58,863 bases of DNA from an uncultured Collinsella sp. (GCA_900758845.1 CAAESW010000085.1:1-58863), one strand, 5' to 3'; numbered from the stretch's first letter, positions 16,964 to 24,928 are shown. Translations and numbers: made by a program. The notes: generated by a model not told the origin, from the letters alone.

Positions 16964-17432
16964 CACCATCATCGACGAGACCGTCATCCTGCGCTACCTG
17001 CTTAACGACGACGAAGTTCTGTCACCGCGCGCCGCCAAGGTCATCGCCACACGCACCGCTCGCGTCTACCCCGAGATTATCACGCGCGTCGTGGTCACGC
17101 TGCGCGACGTCTATAAGGTTCCCCGCGCTGAGATTGCTACGGCCATGAGAAGGCTGCTCGATGACGTCATGGTCGACGAGCCCACCGTTGTCGCCCTTGC
17201 CGTCAAACTCTTTGGCAAGACCCATATGGACTTTACCGACTGCCTCCTCGCAGCCCGAACCGCCATCTACAACGATGATGTCGTGAGCTTTGGCAAGCCC
17301 ATCATCCAAGGCATGATCGACTACCGCCGCCAGCGCCAAACCGCTGCCGACGCCCGCGACCGCGCCGCCGAATCCCGCAGCCGCAGCACCGACTCCACCA
17401 TCGACAAGCTCCGCCACCGCCCCCGCAGCTAG
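16956..17432 (+). CDS. PIN-domain-like protein, putative toxin partner
   Basis: This 158-residue protein starts with IIDETVILRYLLNDD, close to the DTNVLLRYLL start of VapC-type PIN nucleases. DVYKVPRAEI and DFTDCLLAAR follow in the right order. Two of the usual acidic metal ligands appear missing: the helix that normally carries Glu reads PEIITRVVVTL, with Arg at that place, and the C-terminal TFD motif reads SFG. The tail after residue 125 is rich in Arg, Ala and Ser. Coupling to a RelB/DinJ antitoxin rather than a VapB type is uncommon. It may be a weakened or inactive toxin. Confidence 0.7.
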   Translation: MSSTIIDETVILRYLLNDDEVLSPRAAKVIATRTARVYPEIITRVVVTLRDVYKVPRAEIATAMRRLLDDVMVDEPTVVALAVKLFGKTHMDFTDCLLAARTAIYNDDVVSFGKPIIQGMIDYRRQRQTAADARDRAAESRSRSTDSTIDKLRHRPRS

Positions 17433-17445
17433 CCCCATCCCCACC

Positions 17446-17516
17446 TAAGTTGCGGTGAAATACGGACTGTTTCATGCCTTTAAAGGCCTCAACAGTCCGT
17501 ATTTCACCGCAACTTA
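17446..17516. repeat. AGTTGCGGTGA palindromic repeat, copy 1
   Basis: There are two perfect 26-bp arms (17446-17471 and 17491-17516) around a 19-bp centre that itself contains the palindrome GCCTTTAAAGGC. The outer arm begins TAAGTTGCGGTGAAATACGG. The same outer arm recurs at 18730, 41047 and 49633. It lies between two convergent genes. Confidence 0.9.
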
Positions 17517-17542
17517 TTGAAGGTGGACCGCGAACGATTTCG

Positions 17543-18565
17543 CTATCGGGATTCGGCGTAGGGTTTTGTTGTCGGAATGCCGTAACCGCGCATCATGGCA
17601 CCGAATGATTCTACGTCGTAGGTGTCCGAGAGTTTGAAATGAATGACGTTGTGGCCCATGGCGCGAAGGTTCGCGTCGCGCATGAGGGCCGCTCGATACG
17701 TTTTTGCCGCCGCCCGCTCTGGATCATTTTGAGCCTCGTCTTCAAACTTGCCTAGCCCATGCAGCTCTGCCAGCGTCCATGAGCCGTCTGGCATCTGCCA
17801 GCCATAATCTGCTAGATAATAGCCAGCGTTTCCCGGTCGCGTTATCTCAACTTGAAGCTCGGGCGCGGCAACCCCAGCGAGAATCATCGCTGCTCTCGCC
17901 TCAGACTCGCCGCCATTGTCTGACCTGCCGTCCATATGCTCAAAAACGTCAAAAGCACGCGCGATGCCATGCAACCCTCGGCAATTTGCCTGCGCATATG
18001 CTCGCAGCTCTTCGCGTTCGACATCGTACTCACGGGCCAAGCCATCGACATAGCCCAGCGCATAGCGAAAGGCGCTCGTTCGAGCGATATCAACAACCGT
18101 TCGACACGGATCCGTCAGTGTAAACAGACCTAGCCGCCACACTTCGCCCGCCCGCCAGCGCTTGTATTCAACGAACTCATACGTATCACGCCTTGTAGAC
18201 CGTGGCAGCAGTACTTGCACTTTATCCAGAAGCGTATACGCCGAGCCGATGCCGTAGAGCAGCGCTGCTGTCGATCCGCAAAACACAGCATCCGGTTCAA
18301 CGACCGCAATAGCGGATGCCAGCTGAAAGATGCGATCTTCAACCCCAAGATTATTCCAATAGACCGGATCCGCATACACGTGGTTGTAAAGACGAAGCAT
18401 GAGCTCTTCCTGCATAAGCTCACGCGCACGACGTTCATCCCAAGAATCAATTGTTATAAGCAGCTGTCCATCTTGATGAATTCCAACGGCCGAGAATAGC
18501 ATCCTTGCATATGACTGCGGAAAATGTTTGCCTTTATCGAGCATGGCCAACCCCATAACCATCAC
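17543..18565 (-). CDS. AbiEi/DUF559-like protein with a putative nuclease-fold C-terminus
   Basis: This protein has up to 340 residues; the start is uncertain because several in-frame ATGs (18565, 18544) lack a clear ribosome site. The N-terminal two thirds resemble the actinobacterial AbiEi-like fold (FCGSTAALLYGIG, LTDPCRTVVDIAR). The C-terminal part has SEARAAMILAG, PELQVEI, then LADYGWQMPDGSW and ELHGLGKF. Together these give an Asp...Glu-x-x-Gly-x-x-Lys pattern like the PD-(D/E)xK core of DUF559/Vsr-type proteins. Related proteins are linked to abortive infection and type IV toxin-antitoxin systems, but no partner antitoxin (AbiEii) is visible here. The function is unknown. Confidence 0.6.
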   Translation of the reverse strand: MMVMGLAMLDKGKHFPQSYARMLFSAVGIHQDGQLLITIDSWDERRARELMQEELMLRLYNHVYADPVYWNNLGVEDRIFQLASAIAVVEPDAVFCGSTAALLYGIGSAYTLLDKVQVLLPRSTRRDTYEFVEYKRWRAGEVWRLGLFTLTDPCRTVVDIARTSAFRYALGYVDGLAREYDVEREELRAYAQANCRGLHGIARAFDVFEHMDGRSDNGGESEARAAMILAGVAAPELQVEITRPGNAGYYLADYGWQMPDGSWTLAELHGLGKFEDEAQNDPERAAAKTYRAALMRDANLRAMGHNVIHFKLSDTYDVESFGAMMRGYGIPTTKPYAESR

Positions 18566-18729
18566 GGCGGAGAGAATACCATTACGCTATCGCATGCTTC
18601 CGTCCGCAGGCCTTGCCAAAAGCTGACCAAAAGCTTGACGCCGCAGGTCAGAGCTTCAAAAAATATTTCCACTCTCGGTAGACGGTCGCTACGACCCTCC
18701 CAACGGCATCAAAATCCAACCTTACAAAT

Positions 18730-18796
18730 AGTTGCGGTGAAATACGGACTACATGGGCCATAAAAGCCGAAAAACAGTCCGTATTTCACCGCAACT
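18730..18796. repeat. AGTTGCGGTGA palindromic repeat, copy 2
   Basis: There are two perfect 21-bp arms (18730-18750 and 18776-18796), AGTTGCGGTGAAATACGGAC plus T and its complement, with a 25-bp centre. The arms match copy 1 over 21 bases; the centre differs. Confidence 0.9.
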
Positions 18797-18832
18797 TAGG
18801 AGGGGATGTGGGGTCCCCGGCATGTATATGAA

Positions 18833-18866
18833 AATGGCTCTGGTCCCAAAAGGAACCAGGGCCATT
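18833..18866 (-). terminator. Terminator of the tRNA-Pro/tRNA-Gly operon
   Basis: On the - strand AATGGCCCTGGTTCC and GGGACCAGAGCCATT pair across a TTTT loop, followed by TTC. It lies 12 bp after the tRNA-Gly CCA end. Confidence 0.75.
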
Positions 18867-18877
18867 CATTAATCTTA

Positions 18878-18951
18878 TGGAGCGGGCGACGGGAATCGAA
18901 CCCGCGTCATCAGCTTGGAAGGCTGGGGTTCTACCATTGAACTACGCCCGC
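18878..18951 (-). tRNA. tRNA-Gly (anticodon TCC), CCA encoded
   Basis: The cloverleaf is complete: acceptor GCGGGCG/CGCCCGC, D-arm GTTC/GAAC, anticodon loop CTTCCAA, T-arm CGGG-TTCGATT-CCCG, discriminator T and encoded CCA. The outermost anticodon-stem pair is C-A, a mismatch where most bacterial tRNA-Gly(TCC) have T-A. It follows tRNA-Pro by 6 bp. Confidence 0.95.
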
Positions 18952-18957
18952 AAGATA

Positions 18958-19034
18958 TGGTCGGGACGACAGGATTTGAACCTGCGACATCCTGCTCCCA
19001 AAGCAGGCGCGCTACCAAACTGCGCCACGTCCCG
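18958..19034 (-). tRNA. tRNA-Pro (anticodon TGG), CCA encoded
   Basis: Acceptor CGGGACG/CGTCCCG, D-arm GGCGCAG...GTAGCGC, anticodon loop TTTGGGA and T-loop TTCAAAT are all present, with encoded ACCA. It is the first tRNA behind the promoter at 19086-19114. Confidence 0.95.
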
Positions 19035-19085
19035 AAGGTGTTGAGCAGCTAAGGTCTAAACCTTGCGTGTCCCAAAGCGAAGGAA

Positions 19086-19114
19086 ATTATACGGGAGACT
19101 CCCCGCCTGTGCAA
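19086..19114 (-). promoter_or_regulatory. Sigma-70-type promoter of the tRNA operon
   Basis: On the - strand the -35 box TTGCAC (19109-19114) is followed, after exactly 17 bp, by the perfect -10 box TATAAT (19086-19091). It lies about 50 bp upstream of tRNA-Pro and directly after the brnQ stop. Confidence 0.88.
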
Positions 19115-19125
19115 GCATTGATGCC

Positions 19126-20484
19126 TTAGCTCCTCGAATGTGCAACAAAACGACTATGGAGCAGACCGATCACAAATGCCACCACGGCAACCGGCGCCCA
19201 CGCGGCACCGATATCCGCCAGCGGCAGCACATCGAACGGCAGCCACGCGCCCGCAAAGAACGCGTCGCGGACCGAAGTGATTACGCTCTGCACCGCGACA
19301 ACGCCGCCGACCCAAACCCACACTTGCGGATGCGCGTCGCAAAAACCGTGCACCAGGCCCATAAGTACCAGCACAATGGCAACGGGATACAGAGCATTGA
19401 GCATAGGCACCGAGAACATAAGGATTACGTCGAGGCCCACGTTGGAGAGCACGCACGAAAACGCCGCGAACACAAAGGCGAGAATCGCAAAGGGACGGCG
19501 CATGGCCTCCTCGGAGGCCTCCGCTCCCCCATCGACCACATACGTCTCGCAGAAGTAACGCGAGCAGCAGCTGATGAGGCCGATGCACACGTTCATGCAG
19601 GCAAGGAAGAAGATGGCGAAGACCACGACCGTGCCAGCAAGCCCAAAATGCATGGAGGCCGAACGAGCGAGGATGGCAGCGCCGTTGGTGGCATCGGGCA
19701 TCACGGTGCTGAGCTGCGCGCCGGCAAGCGCCAGGCCGCAGTAGATGATGGCCATGAGCACGCCGGCGATCACACCGGAACGCGAAATCTCGAAGGCCAC
19801 GCGCTTGTCATCGGTAACACCCAGCTCGTGGATGGTCTCGGCGATGATGATGCCAAAGGCGAGCGACGCGAGCAGGTCCATGGTCTGGTAGCCGGTCAGA
19901 AAGCCCTGCACAGCAGCACCGGCATTGTAGGGAGCCTGCGGCGTGGCAGCGGGACCCAGCGGCGAGATCACGGCGGCACCCACGACTAGCACGATGAGCG
20001 CAATGAGCGCGGGGCCCGTAATGCGACCGAGTACGCGCGTGATGACGCCCGGACGCAGCGTAAGCGCAAACGCGACGACAAAGAAGCCAACGGCAAACAC
20101 CAGGCGAGCCGTGCCGAGCGAGACGCCCTCGGGCAGCAGCGGCACCAACATCTCAAAGGCCGTGGAGCTCGTGCGCGGAATAGCCAGACACGGGCCGATG
20201 GCCAGATACACCGCCGCGACAAAGAACTCACCAAACTTGGGGTGCACGCGGCCGGCAAGCTCGCGCGCCGTTCCGGCAAGTGCCACGGCGATAAAACCCA
20301 TGACGGGCAGGCCGATGGCGGCAATCAGAAAGCCGAGCATGGCGACCGGCGTGGCCGTGCCGGCCTGAAGTGCCAGCAACGGCGGAATAATGAGGTTGCC
20401 GGCGCCAAAGAGCATCGAGAACAGCGCAATGCCGACGGTAACGACATGGTCGGAGCGCAAACCGCGCGGAGCGGATGAGGCCAT
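19126..20484 (-). CDS. brnQ: Branched-chain amino acid:cation symporter BrnQ
   Basis: This 452-residue membrane protein has about 12 hydrophobic segments and belongs to the LIVCS family, which imports Leu, Ile and Val with Na+ or H+. The N-terminal FSMLFGAGNLIIPP and IGPCLAIPRTSSTAFEM stretches are family hallmarks. The ATG at 20484 was chosen for the AGGTGGG ribosome site; the longer frame to 20580 runs back through the terminator of the upstream gene. It is transcribed alone, between that terminator and the tRNA promoter. Confidence 0.92.
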   Translation of the reverse strand: MASSAPRGLRSDHVVTVGIALFSMLFGAGNLIIPPLLALQAGTATPVAMLGFLIAAIGLPVMGFIAVALAGTARELAGRVHPKFGEFFVAAVYLAIGPCLAIPRTSSTAFEMLVPLLPEGVSLGTARLVFAVGFFVVAFALTLRPGVITRVLGRITGPALIALIVLVVGAAVISPLGPAATPQAPYNAGAAVQGFLTGYQTMDLLASLAFGIIIAETIHELGVTDDKRVAFEISRSGVIAGVLMAIIYCGLALAGAQLSTVMPDATNGAAILARSASMHFGLAGTVVVFAIFFLACMNVCIGLISCCSRYFCETYVVDGGAEASEEAMRRPFAILAFVFAAFSCVLSNVGLDVILMFSVPMLNALYPVAIVLVLMGLVHGFCDAHPQVWVWVGGVVAVQSVITSVRDAFFAGAWLPFDVLPLADIGAAWAPVAVVAFVIGLLHSRFVAHSRS

Positions 20485-20504
20485 ATGCCCACCTTTCGGG
20501 TCGA

Positions 20505-20538
20505 AACAAAAACGGGACGGGCAAAAACACCCGTCCCG
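20505..20538 (-). terminator. Terminator of the selenium operon
   Basis: On the - strand CGGGACGGG and CCCGTCCCG (9 bp) close a TGTTTTTG loop and are followed by TTTTTGTTT. It lies 24 bp after the stop of the cysteine desulfurase-like gene and before the brnQ start. Confidence 0.88.
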
Positions 20539-20561
20539 CAAGTATAAACGGTCTAGCAGCT

Positions 20562-21701
20562 TTAGCAGGCTAAATCGCACAGAGCATCAATAGCGGTGTC
20601 GACTTCCTCGTCCGTGTTGAAATACCCAAACGAGAAGCGAACGACACCCTGGCGCTCGGTCCCGAGCGCGCGGTGCATGAGCGGAGCGCAATGGGCGCCG
20701 GGGCGCGTCGCAATCCCCCACCCTTGCATGAGTGCATCCGAGATCTCGGCAGAGTCGATATCGCCCACGTTGAGCGACACAATCGCAGAGCGCGTCGACT
20801 GGTCAAAGGCACCGTAGAGCTTAATCCCCGGAATCTCGCGCACACCGGCAAGGAAGCGATCAGCGAGCGCACGCTCACGTGCCGCAATCGCCTCGATCCC
20901 ACCCTGGGCCTCGATAAAGTCGAGACCTGCGGAAAGTCCTGCGATGCCGTGACCGTTGAGCGTGCCCGCCTCAAGACGCGTGGGCCACTCAAGCGGCTGC
21001 AGCTCATCGAAGCTGTGCACCCCCGTGCCGCCCATGGCCCACGGCGCCACGTCAATGCCCTCTGCCACGGCCAGGCCGCCGGTCCCCTGCGGGCCCATCA
21101 ATCCCTTGTGGCCGGTAAAGCACACAATGTCGAGCCCCATGACCTGCATATCGATATGCGCCGTGCCGGCAGACTGCGAGGCATCGACGATCACAAGCGC
21201 GCCGGCCGCATGGGCCATGGCAGCCACGCGTGCAACGTCGACCGCGTTGCCGGTCACATTGGAGGCGTGCGTCACCACCACGGCACGCGTACCGGACGTG
21301 ACCAGCCGCTCGAGCTCGTCGTAGTCGAGCACGCCGCTCGCATCGCAACCCGCATGTTCAACGGTCACGTCCTGCTCCGCCGCCAAGCGATTGAGCGGGC
21401 GTAACACCGAGTTGTGCTCAAGCACCGTCGTGACCACGCGGTCGCCGGGACGCACCACGCCGCTAATCGCCGTGTTGAGCGCCGCGGTGGAGTTGGGCGT
21501 AAAACAAACATGGTCAGCACGCGGGCAGCCCAGCAAACGCGCAAGCTTGGCGCGGCAGCCGTGGATGGTACGAGCGGCATCGAGGGCACCCGACGTGGCG
21601 CCGCGCCCGGCATTGCCGAGCGAGCACATCGCCTGTGTCACGGCATCGATGACCGTCTGCGGCTTGTGCATGGTCGTCGCCGCGTTATCCAGGTAGATCA
21701 T
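20562..21701 (-). CDS. Cysteine desulfurase-like PLP enzyme of the selenium cluster
   Basis: This 379-residue class V aminotransferase-fold protein has the PLP lysine K199 in FTGHKGLMGPQ, HASNVTG before it, and a C-terminal active-site Cys in RPGAHCAPLMH. These fit the cysteine desulfurase subfamily often found beside yedF and selD (the EF2568-like group, from memory). Such enzymes mobilise sulfur or selenium from Cys or Sec. The ATG at 21701 overlaps the stop of the DUF3343 gene (ATGA) and follows GGGAGG. It is the last gene before the operon terminator. Whether the atom moved is Se or S cannot be told here. Confidence 0.85.
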   Translation of the reverse strand: MIYLDNAATTMHKPQTVIDAVTQAMCSLGNAGRGATSGALDAARTIHGCRAKLARLLGCPRADHVCFTPNSTAALNTAISGVVRPGDRVVTTVLEHNSVLRPLNRLAAEQDVTVEHAGCDASGVLDYDELERLVTSGTRAVVVTHASNVTGNAVDVARVAAMAHAAGALVIVDASQSAGTAHIDMQVMGLDIVCFTGHKGLMGPQGTGGLAVAEGIDVAPWAMGGTGVHSFDELQPLEWPTRLEAGTLNGHGIAGLSAGLDFIEAQGGIEAIAARERALADRFLAGVREIPGIKLYGAFDQSTRSAIVSLNVGDIDSAEISDALMQGWGIATRPGAHCAPLMHRALGTERQGVVRFSFGYFNTDEEVDTAIDALCDLAC

Positions 21702-21949
21702 CGCACGACCTCCCACATGTCGATCACCGTAAAGCCCTCGGTGGGAACGCCCGCCGCGGCAAGCTCGCCGCGCAGCAGGTCCTCATCGGCAGGCAACGCC
21801 TTCCACGCCAGACCACAGCCGGCAGCGACCTCCCCGGGCACGGGAATCGTTCGCCCGGGAAGGCCGCGCTCGATGCACAGGGACTCGCAGCCCATGGCGG
21901 CCGCCGTGGTGGGAAACGTGATGACAAGCGCCGGGCGCTTCTCCCTCAT
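21698..21949 (-). CDS. DUF3343 protein, putative Se/S carrier
   Basis: This is an 83-residue protein of the DUF3343 family, annotated elsewhere as a putative Se/S carrier-like protein. Cysteines at C21 and C45 (AAGCGLAW) could carry a persulfide or perselenide, although the family's function has not been shown. It begins 19 bp after yedF and overlaps the desulfurase gene by 4 bp. That position suggests it receives Se or S from that enzyme. Confidence 0.75.
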   Translation of the reverse strand: MREKRPALVITFPTTAAAMGCESLCIERGLPGRTIPVPGEVAAGCGLAWKALPADEDLLRGELAAAGVPTEGFTVIDMWEVVR

Positions 21950-21968
21950 GGTAACTCCAACCGATACG

Positions 21969-22595
21969 CTACGGGCGCACGACGCGCACGGCCTGCTCCA
22001 TCTTCTCCACGATCACGTACATGTTGGTGACCTCGCCCACCGCAAGCTGGTCTTTAATGCCATAGTGGTCCAGGCAGGTACCGCAGGTGAGAATCTCGAC
22101 ACCCTGCTCGGCCAGGCCCTTCAGGTCATCGAGCACCGGCGAGCCCTCGACAGTGAGCTTGGCACCGCCGTTGTAGAACAGCATGGTCGCGGGCAGCTCC
22201 TCCTGCTGCGTCACGGCAAAGATGAAGGCCTTCATGAGCTTGTGGCCCAGCTCGTCGTCGCCGCGGCCCATGCAGTCGGTGTAGACGGAAATGACGAGCT
22301 TGCCCTTGCCGGCGCTGGCATCGCAGAAGGCAGCGCCATCCTGCTCGGGATCGGCCACGGCAACGGCGCCAGAGGTCGCCACGGTCACGTGCCACTCGGC
22401 GTCAGAAACCTTCTCGACCGAGGCCGTGCAGCCTTTCTCCTGCGCCATCTTGGAAATGTTCTTGACGGCGGTCTCGTTGTCGACCGAGGTCACGACGGCG
22501 CCCTCGCCATCGAGCTGCTTCAGGGCTTTGAGCGTCTTGACGACGGGCAGCGGGCAGGCATCGCCCATGGCATTGACTTCAATTTTGGTAGACAT
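21969..22595 (-). CDS. yedF: Selenium metabolism protein YedF (TusA-DsrE fusion)
   Basis: This 208-residue protein has an N-terminal TusA-like domain with the CPLP motif (C14, residues about 1-75). A C-terminal DsrE-like domain follows (about 95-208) and holds LTCGTCLDHYG. This two-domain form is the YedF type linked to selenium metabolism; it probably carries Se or S as a perselenide on C14. The ATG at 22595 follows AAAGGAA. The frame continues upstream to 23006 only as a shadow of selD. It lies 61 bp after selD. Confidence 0.9.
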   Translation of the reverse strand: MSTKIEVNAMGDACPLPVVKTLKALKQLDGEGAVVTSVDNETAVKNISKMAQEKGCTASVEKVSDAEWHVTVATSGAVAVADPEQDGAAFCDASAGKGKLVISVYTDCMGRGDDELGHKLMKAFIFAVTQQEELPATMLFYNGGAKLTVEGSPVLDDLKGLAEQGVEILTCGTCLDHYGIKDQLAVGEVTNMYVIVEKMEQAVRVVRP

Positions 22596-22615
22596 AGCAA
22601 ATTCCTTTCGAAAGA

Positions 22616-22633
22616 ACCGTTCTAGAGAACGGT
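22616..22633. promoter_or_regulatory. Perfect palindrome between selD and yedF
   Basis: ACCGTTCT, AG, AGAACGGT is an 8-bp-arm palindrome 20 bp upstream of the yedF start. It could be an operator or a small hairpin that tunes yedF translation. Confidence 0.4.
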
Positions 22634-22656
22634 AAACAATTACATAAACGTGCGGG

Positions 22657-23706
22657 CTAGCGAACAACGCGGACGGCAGGACCGCCCGGCACCGCCTCGT
22701 ACACGCGCCCGACAACGGCGGCGATGCGATCCTCGGCATGTAGACGGCACGCAAGCTCATCAACATCGGCAGCAGGTGCCGCGATAAGCAGACCACCCGA
22801 GGTCTGCGGATCGTACAGCGCATCCAACATGCCCGGCTCCAGGTCATCGTCGGCCGCCACGCGTGGACCAAAGAAGTCCTGGTTGCGGTAGGAGCCCGCG
22901 GGGATAATGCCCAGACGCGCCATGTCGAGCACCTGGTCAAAGAGCGGCACCGCCCCCGACGCGAGCTCGATTTGCACGCCCGAGCCCTCGGCCATCTCGC
23001 ACGCATGCCCGATCAGGCCAAAGCCCGTAATATCGGTACAGCCGTGAAGCTCGAGTCCCTCGGCCAGACGGATCGGGGCCTCGTTGAGGGTGCGCATCGA
23101 GTCGAACATGGCTGCGGCCTCGTCCTGCTCGATGAGCTCGCCCTTAATGGCCGTGGTGATGATGCCCGAGCCGATCGCCTTGGTCAGCAGTAGGACATCG
23201 CCCACGCACGCACCGCTGTTGGCGAGCATACGGTCAAGTGCGACAAAGCCGCTCACAGACAGACCGTACTTGGGCTCGTCGTCGTTGATGGTGTGGCCGC
23301 CCGCGATGGAGCAACCCGCCTCGACGCACTTGTCGGCGCCACCCGCCAGAATCTGGCCGGCAACCTCGATGCCCAAGCAATTAGGTATGCAGAGCAAGTT
23401 CATGGCATGGCTCGGCCGCCCGCCCATGGCGTAGATGTCCGACAGTGAGTTTGCCGCGGCAATCTGGCCAAACAGAAACGGGTCGTCGACCATCGGTGGG
23501 AAGAAGTCGATGGACTGCACGAGCCCCAGGTTCTCCCCTACACGGAAGACACTCGCATCGTCGGAGGTATCGAACCCCACGAGCAAGTTGTCGTTATGCA
23601 CATTGGGTAAATCGCCCAGGACCTGGGCGAGGGCTCCGGGAGCCAACTTAGCGGCTCAACCGCTCGCGGCAGTCATGGACGTGAGCCTCACGGTGTCTTT
23701 AGCCAT
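22657..23706 (-). CDS. selD: Selenide, water dikinase SelD, itself a selenoprotein (Sec17)
   Basis: SelD makes selenophosphate from selenide and ATP, the Se donor for Sec-tRNA. The true start is the ATG at 23706 (behind GGAAGGGGG), read through an in-frame TGA at 23656-23658. This gives 349 residues with ASG-Sec-AAK at positions 15-20. Sec17 and K20 match the catalytic Cys17 and Lys20 of E. coli SelD. Other motifs are FDTSDDASV, IAAANSLSDIYAMGG, AGGHTINDDEPKYGL, DITGFGLIGH and DPQTSGGLL. It overlaps the upstream glycosyltransferase gene by 8 bp. Starting at the TTG at 23646 would lose the catalytic residue. Confidence 0.95.
23612..23658 (-). promoter_or_regulatory. Candidate SECIS region in selD
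   Basis: After the UGA come two hairpins: GGCTC/GAGCC with loop CCG (23632-23644), then TCGCCCAG/CTGGGCGA with loop GTC (23612-23630). The second carries GGTCCTG at its tip, similar to the GGUCUG loop of fdhF. Which one SelB reads is not clear. Confidence 0.6.
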
Positions 23707-24916
23707 ACGAACCCCCTTCCAACAAATCAACGACTTTAAGTATACGCCCCAGGCACGCTTCCCAAGAGACCGCCGACGGCTCGAACGTCGAAGGCGGCGC
23801 CGCAAGCGCCTGCGCGATAGCATCTGCCAGTGCGCGCTCAAACAACGGAAGGTCGGCCGCCACGGGCGTGTCGACATCCGTCATACGCGGCGACGCCACC
23901 CACGTCACGGGAGCACCGGGAAGCATCGTCTCCATCCAGGGACGAACGCCGGGCAAATCGGTCGCCACAACTTTGCAGCCGCACGCGAGGGCCTCGATCG
24001 TCACGAGCGGCAGACCCTCGTAAAACGAAGGCAGCACAAAGACGTCGGAACTGCGATAGGCATGCACGAGCCCATCGCTATCCAGGCGCCCCGCCAGCGT
24101 CACCGGCACATCCGAGGCCGCGGCCAAGCGCTCGACACGCGCGTACTCGGCATCGTCCCCGCGACCGCCCACAAGCACCAAGCCAGATGGGCGGACGCCA
24201 TCGTCAATCGGCAATGACACGGCTCGAACCAGCGACTCGACGCCCTTTTTAAAGCAAATCTTGCCCACGTACACAAGCGATCCCGGCTGCCTCGCCACAC
24301 TTGCGTCGCGGCAGAAGACGCGATGGTCGTAGCCCGTCCCAATCACGTGGATGCGATCGGCATCGACGCCGCACACCAGGCCAATCTGCTCAGCCTGCTC
24401 AGCATGGAGCGCAAAGACGGCATCGAGCCGACGAACCGCACGTACGATGCGATCGCGCTCGAGCGCATGCGAACGCAGCTGGCGCAGGTCGGTCGAATGG
24501 CACACGGCAACAACCGGCACGCCCCGGACGCACTCGCGCGCCAATGCGGTCACCAAATACAGGTGATGGCAGAGCACCAGATCGGGCCGAAACTCAGCCA
24601 CCGCCCGATCGATTGCAGCAGCAAATGCCCGCTCAAATGCCTTGAGCATCGAAGGCGTCAGGTCACGATAGCGTGTGGAGGGATAGGGCATGACATCGGA
24701 CATACCGCAGATGGGAAACGGCAGCTCGGGCGACTCGAACGGCACGGTAAACACGGCAGCACGCCGGTCCAGCTCGCCTTGGGTATCACCCGGTGCCGCG
24801 CCGCAAAGCACGGCGGCGCGATGCCCCGTCTCGATCTGCTCGCGCACAAGCGCGGCAAGGTAGGTGCCGCTGCCGGTGCTATCTGGTTTTTGTGCCGAGA
24901 TGTTGAGGATGCGCAT
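23699..24916 (-). CDS. Glycosyltransferase family 4-type protein in the selenium operon
   Basis: This 405-residue protein has a GT-B fold. The N-terminal part has SAQKPDSTGSGTYL (Gly-rich acceptor-side loop). The C-terminal nucleotide-sugar half has VYVGKICFKKGVESLV and SSDVFVLPSFYEGLPLVTIEALACG, with the E-x7-E-type motif of GT4 enzymes. It sits 12 bp after the activase gene and overlaps selD by 8 bp, so it is firmly inside the Se operon. Neither donor nor acceptor is evident. One possibility is sugar transfer to selenophosphate, as SenB does in selenoneine synthesis, but the sequence is not obviously SenB. A cell-envelope role is the default alternative. Confidence 0.8.
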   Translation of the reverse strand: MRILNISAQKPDSTGSGTYLAALVREQIETGHRAAVLCGAAPGDTQGELDRRAAVFTVPFESPELPFPICGMSDVMPYPSTRYRDLTPSMLKAFERAFAAAIDRAVAEFRPDLVLCHHLYLVTALARECVRGVPVVAVCHSTDLRQLRSHALERDRIVRAVRRLDAVFALHAEQAEQIGLVCGVDADRIHVIGTGYDHRVFCRDASVARQPGSLVYVGKICFKKGVESLVRAVSLPIDDGVRPSGLVLVGGRGDDAEYARVERLAAASDVPVTLAGRLDSDGLVHAYRSSDVFVLPSFYEGLPLVTIEALACGCKVVATDLPGVRPWMETMLPGAPVTWVASPRMTDVDTPVAADLPLFERALADAIAQALAAPPSTFEPSAVSWEACLGRILKVVDLLEGGSYG

Positions 24917-24928
24917 CGACAGGGCCCC

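Larger units (their letters stand above)
18566..18877. other. Non-coding stretch with repeat copy 2 and tRNA terminator
   Basis: This 312-bp gap holds a palindromic repeat (18730-18796) and the hairpin terminator of the tRNA operon (18833-18866). In the remaining 18566-18729 I see no gene, RNA or clear promoter. Confidence 0.6.

Noticed and set aside
17446..17516. The AGTTGCGGTGA palindromes as plain terminators
   Set aside because: None has a U-tract, arms are far longer than needed, and the outer sequence is conserved between copies.
22657..23646. A selD start at the TTG at 23646
   Set aside because: It would drop the catalytic residue and lacks a ribosome site; the ATG at 23706 with Sec17 restores both.
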